A stretch of 64,000 nt of DNA. Source: Mucilaginibacter sp. CSA2-8R (GTDB taxonomy: Bacteria; Bacteroidota; Bacteroidia; Sphingobacteriales; Sphingobacteriaceae). Of the stretch, positions 1-8,427 are shown piece after piece. The translations under genes and the position numbers were made by a program. The notes under the pieces are model-generated. The model did no database searches. It was not told the origin of the DNA and was given only the letters and a program-made list of their open reading frames with translations. Position 1 is the stretch's first letter; each line of letters starts with the position of its first letter. The stretch is from contig NZ_CP152389.1 in NCBI RefSeq assembly GCF_038806765.1, forward strand, positions 2,480,001 to 2,544,000, in the 5' to 3' direction.

Positions 1-2368
1 GCGTTTTACGGTAACCTTCGGGGAAGCGGATGCGGATATCAAAGGTGCGCACGCCTTCATATAAGGTAGAAGCCGCTTGGCCGCCTATGGCCATAGATAT
101 TACGGAGTTAGCATCAGCGGTAGCAACACCATATTGAGCCATTTTTTGCTGATTGAGCTGAATGTCCAGTTCGGGTAAACCAACGCTTTTAAGTACGCCC
201 AAATCCTCAACGCCGCGTACCGTTTTTAGCTGCTTGTAAACCTCGTAAACCCGATTTTCCATGTAATTGAGTGAGTCGCCATATACTTTCACTACAATCG
301 AACCTTTTACGCCTGATACCGCCTCTTCTACGTTATCCGAAATTGGTTGCGAGAAGTTAAGATCGGCACCGGGTAAAACCTTAAGTTTTTTGTGCATTTG
401 TGCAATGAGTTCTTCTTTAGATACTTTAGGTTTCCAATCCTCTTCAGGGTACATAATTACGTCAAACTCATTGTTGTAAAAGCCTGCTACGTCGGTACCA
501 TTATCCGGCCGGCCGGTTTGAGATACAGCATACTTTACCTGAGGAAAGGTCATGAGTATTTGACGCACCTGTTTAGACGTGGCTACTGACTGGTCGAGCG
601 AAACGCTGTACGGTAGTTGCACACGTAACCAGATCGACCCTTCATTAAGTTCGGGCAAAAATTCAGAACCTAAAAACTTGAAAGAGAACAAACCGACCAC
701 CATGGCAATAAGCGATATGGTTACCACTACCTCTTTATGTTTAAACGCTTTAACAAATCCACCGAGCATAAAAGCGGTAAGGCCGTGTACTACAGGGTTG
801 TGTTTTTCGTGCACGTTCTTTTTAAGCAAAATGCTTATCAATACCGGTACTACGGTAAGGGTAGTTATTAGAGCGCCCAACAAAGCGAAACCCAAGGTAT
901 AAGCCAGCGGCGAAAACAGCTTGCCCTCAACCTTTTGAAAAGCGAAAATGGGCAGCAAGCCGGTGATTATAATTAATTTGGCGAAAAAGATAGCCTTACC
1001 CAGCACTGCACCGTTATTCCTGATCATGCCCAGCTTAGCGCGTTTATTAAATCGCTCCATGCCCATTTCAATAGCCTTATGATCCAAAAACACAAACATG
1101 CCCTCAACCATTACCACTGCACCATCGATGATGATACCAAAATCTACTGCGCCCAGCGAAAGCAGGTTGGCCGACATGCCCATCATGTGCAGGCAGATAA
1201 AAGCAAACAGCAGCGCCAGCGGAATGATGAGAGATACAATGAGCGTAGTACGCCAGTTAAACATGAATACAGACACCAGGAAGGTCACCAGCAATATACC
1301 TTCAATTAGGTTATGCAAAACGGTATGCGTTGCGTAATTAATAAGGTTGGTGCGATCATAATAGGGCACGATCTTGGTGTCGGGCGGCAACACATCGTTG
1401 TTGAGTTTGTTAATCTCCGCTTTCAGCGCTGCAACTACTTCGGTTGGGTTTTCGCCTTTGCGCATCACTACGATGGCCTCTACGGCGTCTGGATCGTCTT
1501 TTACCAACCTGTGCCCGTCCTGGCGATCAATGGCGTCACTGCGGCCTACCCATCCCAGTCGTGGCAGGTTAGATATTTGCACATCGGCTACATCTTTTAC
1601 CAGCACGGGCACACCGTTATTGTTGGTAACGATTATATTTTTGATCTCGTTAATGTCTTTAATCAACCCCAATCCCCTCACAGCGAAAGCCTGGTTGTTT
1701 TGCACAATCATATCGCCGCCAACATTGATATTGGTTTTTTGCACAGCGGTATAAACATCAAGAGGCGTAATGCCAAGGCTGGTCAGTTTGTCGGGATTAA
1801 CGGTAATTTCGTAAGTTTTGGTTTTACCGCCAAAACTGTTCACATCGCCAATACCGGGTACAGCCCGCAAACGGCGGTCAACCACCCAGTCCTGTATAGT
1901 TTTAAGTTCGCGAACGTCGCGTACCGAACTTTGCAGGGTATAGCGATAAATTTCGCCGGTAGGGCCGATGGGTGGCTGCACAGATGGTTGCACACCGTTA
2001 GGCAATGCTGCATTTTGCAGTAAGTTCATTACCTGCTGGCGCGCGTCCGGGTCTTTAACACCATCGTCAAACAGTACCTTTACATAGCTTAAGCCAAATA
2101 TGGTTGATGAGCGCAGGCTCACCCTTTTTTGCACCGGGTTGAGGGCAATCTCGATAGGTATAGTAACCAGCTTTTCAACCTCTTCGGCACTTTGACCTGG
2201 CCATTGTGTAATAATGTCAATTTCGGTATTAGTGACATCCGGAAAAGCCTCAATAGGCATCTGGCTAAAAGTATACAGCCCAACAACTACCAGTGCAAAC
2301 GCCAATATGAGTATGAGGTACCGGTTTTTTAAAGAGAATCCGATAACTCCCCTAAGAATCTTGTTCAT
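1..2368 (-). CDS. Heavy-metal efflux RND pump, CusA/CzcA family (3' end missing)
   Basis: Inner-membrane proton/metal antiporter of the HME-RND family, which exports metal ions through a fusion protein and a TolC-like channel. I translated this frame by hand. It starts ATG at 2368 with MNKILRGVIGFSLKNRYLIL and stays open for about 789 residues to the window edge, where the C-terminal transmembrane half is cut off. The fourth-helix signature DFGIIIDGAVVMVEG fits the DFGx3DGAx3VE pattern of the divalent-cation pumps (CzcA-like) rather than the copper/silver CusA pattern, and the usual final Asn of VEN is Gly. It is the last visible gene of an operon and lies 25 bp after the fusion-protein gene. 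Metal specificity is inference. Confidence 0.93.
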   Translation of the reverse strand, partial: MNKILRGVIGFSLKNRYLILILAFALVVVGLYTFSQMPIEAFPDVTNTEIDIITQWPGQSAEEVEKLVTIPIEIALNPVQKRVSLRSSTIFGLSYVKVLFDDGVKDPDARQQVMNLLQNAALPNGVQPSVQPPIGPTGEIYRYTLQSSVRDVRELKTIQDWVVDRRLRAVPGIGDVNSFGGKTKTYEITVNPDKLTSLGITPLDVYTAVQKTNINVGGDMIVQNNQAFAVRGLGLIKDINEIKNIIVTNNNGVPVLVKDVADVQISNLPRLGWVGRSDAIDRQDGHRLVKDDPDAVEAIVVMRKGENPTEVVAALKAEINKLNNDVLPPDTKIVPYYDRTNLINYATHTVLHNLIEGILLVTFLVSVFMFNWRTTLIVSLIIPLALLFAFICLHMMGMSANLLSLGAVDFGIIIDGAVVMVEGMFVFLDHKAIEMGMERFNKRAKLGMIRNNGAVLGKAIFFAKLIIITGLLPIFAFQKVEGKLFSPLAYTLGFALLGALITTLTVVPVLISILLKKNVHEKHNPVVHGLTAFMLGGFVKAFKHKEVVVTISLIAMVVGLFSFKFLGSEFLPELNEGSIWLRVQLPYSVSLDQSVATSKQVRQILMTFPQVKYAVSQTGRPDNGTDVAGFYNNEFDVIMYPEEDWKPKVSKEELIAQMHKKLKVLPGADLNFSQPISDNVEEAVSGVKGSIVVKVYGDSLNYMENRVYEVYKQLKTVRGVEDLGVLKSVGLPELDIQLNQQKMAQYGVATADANSVISMAIGGQAASTLYEGVRTFDIRIRFPEGYRKT

Positions 2369-2393
2369 TTCAAAAAAATAAAAGGGTAGTAGA

Positions 2394-3494
2394 TTAACTG
2401 TTTAAAGAACCGTAGATCAGCAAGGCGTCTGAACTGATTAAACGCTCGCCCGGTGCAACGCCGCTGCTCAGGTAAGCCGTTTTGCCATTAATACTGATTA
2501 CATTCACCGGACGTATCTGTACGTTTTTCTTGTCTTGCATAATCAGCACGTAGTACTGGCTATGATCAAATATTAAATCGGTACTTGCTATGGCGATAGC
2601 TTTTTTATCTTCTTTATCGTTAAGCGACACGGTGGCAAACATCTGTGGTTTTAACAAGTAACCTGGGTTATTAAGTATCACCCGCATTTTCATTACTTTG
2701 GTAGTTGGGTCAAGAATATTCATGAGCTTGTTTACCTTGCCGGTAAAAACTTTGCCCGGATACGAAATTGTCGTTACTTCCGCCGTGTCGCCTTCGTGTA
2801 CCTTGCCGATGTTTTCTTCGTACACATTAGCTTCAACCCATACGTTTTTCAGGTCAGAAATAACGAAAAGCGGCGAGCTGTTATCACTACGGATGTTGGT
2901 ACCACTGTTGACATTTTTTTGAACTACAAAACCGTCAATAGGCGATTTAAGCAGATACTGCCCTGATGTGGAGTTGCCATTCATGCTCATCACCCGTTGG
3001 GCCGCGGTGTAGGCGGCTACTGCCTGCTCGTAGTTTGATTGTGCGCTCACAACATCAACCTGCGATGCAAGTCCGCTTTTGGCCAGGTCTTGTTGCTGCT
3101 GCAGTTGTTTTTTGGTAATCTGTACCTGCGCACGTGTCGACTCCATGGATGACGTATAGTTGGCTATTTCGGGGCTGCGTACTACGCCTAACGTTTGGCC
3201 GGCATGTACATAATCTCCAAGCATAACGGTAACATCCTGCAGGTTACCGCTCACAAGTGGGTAAATATTTTCTACCTTATCGGTGTTAAAATCAATAACG
3301 CCGCTTAATTTTAGCGCACTCGTGATGTTGGAGGTCTTAACTGTATCAATTTTTAAAGTGCGCATCAGTGAGTCGGGGATAACGTAAGGCTGACGGGTAT
3401 CTTCATCAACGTGGTGCTGATTGCAGGAAAACATCCCGAGCGCTAAAACACCGGCTGTAAAAAATATTCCACTTTTATATAGCAACGCATTCAT
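2394..3494 (-). CDS. RND efflux membrane fusion protein (HlyD/CusB type) lipoprotein
   Basis: Periplasmic adaptor that links the RND pump to the outer-membrane channel. The 366-residue product begins with a signal peptide ending LGMFSC, a lipobox, so it is probably a lipoprotein anchored at the inner membrane. In order it has a beta-barrel/lipoyl entry (GDYVHAGQTLGVV, around residue 90), an alpha-hairpin rich in Gln (residues 120-165), a second lipoyl half (SPIDGFVV) and a beta-barrel domain (residues 215-300). There is no obvious N-terminal metal-binding or C-terminal CusF-like His/Met-rich extension. Spacing of 25 bp on both sides places it within one operon with the channel and the pump. 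Confidence 0.93.
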   Translation of the reverse strand: MNALLYKSGIFFTAGVLALGMFSCNQHHVDEDTRQPYVIPDSLMRTLKIDTVKTSNITSALKLSGVIDFNTDKVENIYPLVSGNLQDVTVMLGDYVHAGQTLGVVRSPEIANYTSSMESTRAQVQITKKQLQQQQDLAKSGLASQVDVVSAQSNYEQAVAAYTAAQRVMSMNGNSTSGQYLLKSPIDGFVVQKNVNSGTNIRSDNSSPLFVISDLKNVWVEANVYEENIGKVHEGDTAEVTTISYPGKVFTGKVNKLMNILDPTTKVMKMRVILNNPGYLLKPQMFATVSLNDKEDKKAIAIASTDLIFDHSQYYVLIMQDKKNVQIRPVNVISINGKTAYLSSGVAPGERLISSDALLIYGSLNS

Positions 3495-3519
3495 GATTAT
3501 ATGTTCAATTAATTAGTAA

Positions 3520-4797
3520 TTACTGGTTAAAGAAGTGGGTGCCGGTTACAAAGTTAATCTGCTCAAGCGAGTTCAGATAATTGTATTCCAAAGTGTTACT
3601 TTGAACTATATTGTCTTTGTACGACTCATAGAAGTCAAGGAACTCCAGCAGGCTGATGTTGCGGAGCTGATAATTTTTAAAGACCTCGCCAATAAGGTGA
3701 GTGAAGTTTTGCCTGAACGCCGGGTCAATGTTGCTTCTAAGTTGTTGCTGGCGCAGGGCTATTTTGTAATTGGTAATCACGTCGTTTTCAACCACAGCTT
3801 CTACCGATTGCAGTTGCAGCTTGCTTTGTTCAATGCTCAGTCGTGCGGCTTTGATGTTACCCTGGTTACGATTAAAAAAAGGCAGATCCATGCTAAAGCC
3901 TGCGCCTAAAAAGTTGTTACCATAAGCACCCAGGCGGTCGTAGTTTACATTTAAGCTCACATCGGGCACCGCATTGGCACGCTGCAACGACAAATTGGTA
4001 GTTTGATAATTGACCTGGTTACGTGCAGCTTTTAAGTCGTAACGGTTTACTAAAGCCGAATCCAGCAACAGCTGGTAAGGTATGTTGGTAGGGGCAGGGG
4101 TGTTAATGGGCTGCCCGGTGTATTGAGGTAACACATAGGCGGCAGCGGGCACGCGCACTAAAAGCTTAAACTCGCGCTGCAGGGTGTCGATACCGGTTTG
4201 CAGGTTGTTATATTCGTTTTGCAAACTGTACAATTCGCTTTGTATACGCAGTAGTTCTTTTTCGGCAATGTTGCCTTTGGCATATTGCTGGCGGAAAGCG
4301 CCTAAGGTGCTATTAAGCGATTGAATAGCCTGGGTATATACTTTAGAAGACTGCTGCTGATAATAGATGTCAAAAAAGTCGCTGCGCAAGCTGTAGCGCA
4401 AAGTGCGTAAAAGATCAAAAAACTGATACTGGCTTTGCTGTACGCTTAATTTTGCGAGTTGTATATTTTTGTTTCTTTTACCAGCTGTTGTTATTAACTG
4501 GCTAACGCCCACGGCTTGCTCACTTACAGCATTGTTTACGCCGGTTGCATACAAACCATTAGAAAATTGAAAATTAGGATTATTGAACAGCCGTGCCGTT
4601 ATTACCTGGGCCTGGGCAATGTCAATATTGTACCGCTGGGCAAGTACCTGCAAGTTGCCTGCAACAAATTGTTGTTCGGCCTGTGGCAAGGTTAGCTTTA
4701 GAGTGTCGGCCTGGAAGCTGGTTTGCGCACTGGCCGGTTTAAAAAATGCTGCCAGCAATACGATAAATGCTGCCAGCCAGAGTTGTTTAAAGCTCAT
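3520..4797 (-). CDS. TolC family outer-membrane efflux channel (CusC/CzcC type)
   Basis: Outer-membrane channel component of the tripartite efflux system. The frame is open upstream to 4866, but I chose the ATG at 4797 because the protein then begins MSFKQLWLAAFIVLLAAF and continues to a normal signal-peptide end (PASAQ). The extra 23 residues before it look non-coding. The mature part is helical with the two OEP repeats expected of the family: long Gln/Leu-rich helices around residues 100-200 and 310-400, the second repeat beginning near SALVNRYDLKAARNQV. At about 425 residues it has normal length. It lies between the response regulator and the fusion protein on the same strand. Confidence 0.92.
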   Translation of the reverse strand: MSFKQLWLAAFIVLLAAFFKPASAQTSFQADTLKLTLPQAEQQFVAGNLQVLAQRYNIDIAQAQVITARLFNNPNFQFSNGLYATGVNNAVSEQAVGVSQLITTAGKRNKNIQLAKLSVQQSQYQFFDLLRTLRYSLRSDFFDIYYQQQSSKVYTQAIQSLNSTLGAFRQQYAKGNIAEKELLRIQSELYSLQNEYNNLQTGIDTLQREFKLLVRVPAAAYVLPQYTGQPINTPAPTNIPYQLLLDSALVNRYDLKAARNQVNYQTTNLSLQRANAVPDVSLNVNYDRLGAYGNNFLGAGFSMDLPFFNRNQGNIKAARLSIEQSKLQLQSVEAVVENDVITNYKIALRQQQLRSNIDPAFRQNFTHLIGEVFKNYQLRNISLLEFLDFYESYKDNIVQSNTLEYNYLNSLEQINFVTGTHFFNQ

Positions 4798-4901
4798 TTT
4801 GTTTGAATAATAAGAACAATAGCCAGCCAGGCTGCGCTTGAGTGGCGCAGTTACAGGCATTAGCATTAAAAATTTAGCGGGTAGAGAGGTGTATGTAAGC
4901 C

Positions 4902-5615
4902 TTACTTATGAGCTGAGTTGAGCTTGTACCGGGTTTCTTTTTTAAATATGTATCCCATTCCCGTGACGGTATGTATCAAATGCTTGGAATGGCCTTTATC
5001 AATCTTGGTGCGCAGGTAATTGATATATACATCAACCACGTTGCTCTTGGGTTTTACAGAGGTGCCCCATACCGTTTCGGCAATAAAAGCGCGCGATAAA
5101 ACACGGTCCTGATTTTTCATTAGCAATTCGAGCAATAAAAATTCACGCGTTGATAAATGTATGTATCTGCCATGGCGCGTTACCACTTTGCGGTCGGTAT
5201 CTAATTCCAGGTCATCCAGGCGATATACCCTTTGTTCGGGTATTTCTTGTTCTTTATGCTCGCGGTGCATCATCATGTTTACACGATCGAGCAATTCAGT
5301 AAATTTTACCGGTTTGGTCAAAAACTCGTCAGCACCGCATTTTAAGGCATCTTCTTTGCCATAGTCGCCGCCAGGAGACGACAACATCACTATAGGCAAA
5401 TGCTGGTCAAGCTCCCGTATTTTTTTACAAGCTTCTAATATACCGGTAGAAAGCACGTTTATGTCCAGTATAATCAGGTCGTAATGGTCGCCGCGTACCA
5501 TGCGGTATCCCTTACTGCCATCGTTGGCTACAGCTACCGAATGCAGTTGTTCCCGCAGATCCCGGCTAATGGCAGCAGCTACTTTTGGCTCATCATCAAT
5601 CAGTAAGATTTTCAT
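4902..5615 (-). CDS. OmpR/PhoB-family response regulator heading the metal-efflux operon
   Basis: DNA-binding response regulator of 237 residues. The receiver domain (1-115) keeps the acidic pair D7/D8, the phospho-acceptor D51 (LIILD) and the switch lysine K101 (LTKP). The usual Thr before the switch is Ser79, and the stretch after D51 (INVLSTGIL) lacks the usual LPxxDG loop, so the receiver is slightly atypical. The winged-helix domain (about 130-228) includes LSTREFLLLELL and the recognition helix around VVDVYINYLRTKID. No histidine kinase is adjacent, so its partner is unknown. It is the first gene of the efflux operon and probably activates it from the 11-bp repeats upstream (5660-5714). 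Confidence 0.93.
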   Translation of the reverse strand: MKILLIDDEPKVAAAISRDLREQLHSVAVANDGSKGYRMVRGDHYDLIILDINVLSTGILEACKKIRELDQHLPIVMLSSPGGDYGKEDALKCGADEFLTKPVKFTELLDRVNMMMHREHKEQEIPEQRVYRLDDLELDTDRKVVTRHGRYIHLSTREFLLLELLMKNQDRVLSRAFIAETVWGTSVKPKSNVVDVYINYLRTKIDKGHSKHLIHTVTGMGYIFKKETRYKLNSAHK

Positions 5616-5623
5616 AGTGCGGG

Positions 5624-5654
5624 CAAAACTATATTGCCTACAGTCATCCTAAAA
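5624..5654 (-). promoter_or_regulatory. Bacteroidota-type promoter of the metal-efflux operon
   Basis: On the minus strand TAGTTTTG (5631-5624) is a perfect match to the Bacteroidota -7 consensus TAnnTTTG. Nineteen bases upstream is TTTT (5654-5651), one mismatch from the -33 TTTG, at the expected spacing. Transcription would begin only a few bases before the ATG at 5615, giving a very short leader. The assignment is by consensus only. Confidence 0.6.
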
Positions 5655-5659
5655 ATGTA

Positions 5660-5714
5660 TTAAAGGTTTCTAACGGTCTTTTAATGGCTTTCTAATGTGT
5701 ATTAAAGCGCCATT
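5660..5714 (-). promoter_or_regulatory. 11-bp-period direct-repeat operator array
   Basis: Consecutive 11-mers read TTAAAGGTTTC, TAACGGTCTTT, TAATGGCTTTC, TAATGTGTATT and AAAGCGCCATT. The TAA element recurs at 5671, 5682 and 5693, in exact 11-bp phase, and the TTAAAGG of the first unit starts one period earlier at 5660. Winged-helix regulators of the OmpR/PhoB family bind head-to-tail sites with this period. The array ends 5 bp upstream of the -33 element of the operon encoding such a regulator, the usual place for an activator. The rest of the gap (5715-5988) is AT-rich and I see no further gene in it. Confidence 0.65.
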
Positions 5715-5988
5715 AAATTTATACTCGTTTGGGGAATAAAAATACTATTAATTTTAACCTAGACTGAAGCAAAGGGGAAGAGCCATTGGTTAAACTACAG
5801 ATTATAAAACATGAAATTTATGATTACAACATTAATGGTTAAATAATACTGGTTAACAAACTATAAAATAGTTGCACTGATATCACGTTGCGTTGCCTGT
5901 GTGTTTAAACAAAATAGCACTATTGTTACTTGTATAAATATCATAAGTATTTAAGCTATCCAGTACCGGCAACGCAGCCGATTTTTGT

Positions 5989-7242
5989 ATGAGTACCATC
6001 CTGATCATTACCATATTATTTTTAATCAGCACTATTTTTAGTTTCATCAATGCACGGTTTATTAAGTTACCGGGTGTGATAGGCGTGATGGTGCTGGCTA
6101 TTGCTGCAGCGCTTATTACCGTTGCGGCAGGCTCTTTTTTGCCCGGATTTAGCCGGCTTATTTTTGAACTTACCCATTCTATAGATTTTTCCAAGACATT
6201 GCTCGACGTCATGTTGGGCTTTTTGTTATTTGCCAGTGCCCTTCACTTTGACGTAAATAAACTGCGGGAAAACTTGAAAGGCGTGCTGATGATTAGTACG
6301 GTAGGCGTAGTGCTGTCTACCTTAATATTTGCGGGATTGCTGTTTGAGCTTTTACTATTATTTAAGATAGACGTACCTTTTATTTATTGCCTGGTTTTTG
6401 GCGCTTTAATTTCGCCTACCGATGCCGTGGCTGTGGCGGCTTTAATGACCAAATCGCGTATGCCCGACAGGCTTAAAACAATCATTTCGGGCGAGTCTTT
6501 GTTTAACGACGGCATTGGCATTGTATTATTTGTCAGTTTTTCTGAAGTGGCCACCATTCCCGAAAAAAACTTTTCGTTACCCGAGGTAGCCCGGCTTTTT
6601 GCACAAGAGGTATTTGGCGGCTTGTTTTTAGGGGCCTTGCTGGGATTAATTGTTTACCGCATGATGCGGTCGATCAACGATTTTCAAACGAAGGTTATGC
6701 TCACTATTACGCTGGTACTTGGCATTGCTGCTATTGCCGGTTTAACCCATATTTCGGCACCGTTGGCCGTTGTAGCGGCAGGCTTAATAATTGGCAGCCA
6801 TTCTTTTAAAAGAAACGAGACTATTGCCGGGGGCGAGGACTTGGAGAGGGTATGGTCATTGGCTGATGAACTTTTAAATACTATTTTGTTTGTGCTGATT
6901 GGCTTGCAATTGGTATCTATTGCAGTGCGTACAGATTACCTGTTGATAGGCATAGCCGCTATCGTGATCTTGTTAGCAGCACGAATGCTGAGTATTATTT
7001 TGCCTATCGTTTTTTTACGCAGAACGCTATCGCTTAAATACAGCAGCGTGGCCATTTTAACATGGGGTGGTTTGCGCGGCGGTATTTCAGTAGCCCTGGC
7101 GTTATCACTGCCCGACTCATCCTACAAATCGCTGATCTTAACCGCTGGGTTCGTTATTGTGGTGTTTTCTATTGTAGTACAAGGCCTTACCTTAAATAGT
7201 TTTATAAATATCTTGTTGGTCGAAAGTAAAACAGATCAGTAG
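5989..7242 (+). CDS. CPA1 family Na+/H+ antiporter (NhaP-like)
   Basis: Cation/proton antiporter of the inner membrane, 417 residues and about 12 hydrophobic segments. The family core is intact: SPTDAVAVAAL contains the ion-binding Asp in the unwound helix, followed by ISGESLFNDGIGIVLF with the conserved Glu and Asn-Asp, and later TWGGLRGGISVALAL. It has no long C-terminal regulatory tail, unlike the second antiporter in the window (25592-27175). It is transcribed away from the metal-efflux operon and is followed by a convergent gene, so it is likely a single-gene unit. Whether it exchanges Na+, K+ or Li+ cannot be told from sequence. Confidence 0.92.
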   Translation: MSTILIITILFLISTIFSFINARFIKLPGVIGVMVLAIAAALITVAAGSFLPGFSRLIFELTHSIDFSKTLLDVMLGFLLFASALHFDVNKLRENLKGVLMISTVGVVLSTLIFAGLLFELLLLFKIDVPFIYCLVFGALISPTDAVAVAALMTKSRMPDRLKTIISGESLFNDGIGIVLFVSFSEVATIPEKNFSLPEVARLFAQEVFGGLFLGALLGLIVYRMMRSINDFQTKVMLTITLVLGIAAIAGLTHISAPLAVVAAGLIIGSHSFKRNETIAGGEDLERVWSLADELLNTILFVLIGLQLVSIAVRTDYLLIGIAAIVILLAARMLSIILPIVFLRRTLSLKYSSVAILTWGGLRGGISVALALSLPDSSYKSLILTAGFVIVVFSIVVQGLTLNSFINILLVESKTDQ

Positions 7243-7315
7243 TTTGTGTTCCTTAACCGAATAGGCCGTACCTATCAAATATAGTTTCGGAAACTACGCT
7301 TCTTAAAAATAAAAA

Positions 7316-7343
7316 GGGCACGATGTAATTACTCATCGCGCCC
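7316..7343 (-). terminator. Intrinsic terminator between convergent genes
   Basis: GGGCaCGATG and CATCGcGCCC form a 10-bp stem with one mismatch around an 8-nt loop. On the minus strand it is followed directly by a T-rich run (TTTTTATTTTT), so it terminates the lipoprotein gene that starts at 8233. On the plus strand the T-run is missing. Confidence 0.8.
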
Positions 7344-7369
7344 TAAAGGGAAAATCAATAGTATTTAAT

Positions 7370-8233
7370 TTATTGTACCGGAGCAACACCTGTAGAGGAG
7401 TTGGCAATTGGCCAAACACCAGGCTGAGGCACACTTACTCCTTTAGTGCTACCCCTAACCATTTGATCATTACCGAAGTAATACATAGGCCAGCCTTTGT
7501 AAGTAAGTTGTTTTTTACCAAAAACGTCAATTACACCGAACTGGGTTTTATCTAAAATTGAGGGGATGCTTTGCACAGTTGCCATTTCATAAACCGGCCA
7601 TACGGCATTGTTGCTGAAATCCGACTTAGTGAAGGTATTTTTATTAAACTTATCCGGCGAAAATGCATACAATGTACGGCCGTTAGCATCAGTAATAAAT
7701 TGGGTAATGCCTTGCCCTGCCTGCATCTGGCTGTTATACTGCGTGCCGTTTTGCCCAACCAGTTGAGTGTTGGCCAGCATAACTGTGTAATCGGCTTTAG
7801 CAACAAACCAGGTGTTGTTTACTTTGTCGCCGTTTACATCGCCGGATTTAGCATCGTTTTGGTAATAGTATAAAGGCCAGCCTTTGTAGGTGGTTTGCTT
7901 GCTGCCATCGGCCCGGGTGGTTACGCCAAAATCTGTGGCGGTTAAACCTGTGCCAATAGAGGGGTTTTCTTTGTAAAATGCCTGCCATACTACGGCGCAA
8001 CCGTCCGTACAGCCAGAGGTGCCGTTGGCATCAATGGCAAAAAAATACAGTGACCGGCCATTATTGTCGGTAATAATGTTGCCGAAGTTAGTGCTGCTGC
8101 TGAGCTTCACACCAGTAACTGGTGCTGGCGTGTTAGTGTCGGTTGCCGAGTTGTCTTTTTTACATGAGGAAAAGCAGGCGATCAGGACGACAGCGAACAC
8201 CATCATCCGGCAGGTTTGTTTTAGTAGGTTCAT
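7370..8233 (-). CDS. Lipoprotein with secreted repeats (COG4315 / PF03640 type)
   Basis: Secreted lipoprotein of unknown function, 287 residues. The signal peptide ends CFSSCKK, a lipobox. The rest consists of copies of the repeat carrying the Y-x-[FWY]-x-x-D signature: SLYFFAIDANG, PLYYYQNDAKSG, TLYAFSPDKF and PMYYFGNDQ, each unit also holding a VWP/VWQ turn and a (T)YKGWP motif before the next signature. This is the architecture of the predicted lipoproteins of COG4315. A cysteine pair (CTDGC) sits in the first repeat. The family has no firmly assigned role. Its neighbour is an FtsX-type permease on the same strand, 195 bp upstream, probably a separate unit. Confidence 0.9.
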   Translation of the reverse strand: MNLLKQTCRMMVFAVVLIACFSSCKKDNSATDTNTPAPVTGVKLSSSTNFGNIITDNNGRSLYFFAIDANGTSGCTDGCAVVWQAFYKENPSIGTGLTATDFGVTTRADGSKQTTYKGWPLYYYQNDAKSGDVNGDKVNNTWFVAKADYTVMLANTQLVGQNGTQYNSQMQAGQGITQFITDANGRTLYAFSPDKFNKNTFTKSDFSNNAVWPVYEMATVQSIPSILDKTQFGVIDVFGKKQLTYKGWPMYYFGNDQMVRGSTKGVSVPQPGVWPIANSSTGVAPVQ

Positions 8234-8427
8234 AGCAAAAGAGTTTTGTAAGACTTAGTTTGTTTATATAGTCATTACGCCACCTTTTTAATAACAGTTG
8301 CCTGTCCCTAAAAATAAGTAGTTATATCATTGTTTAGCAGCAAAAAAACAGCACACATTCGATGATTCAAACGTACGGTGTTGAAAGTTTCAATTTTATT
8401 TTTAACAAAAAGACATCTGCAGTACCA

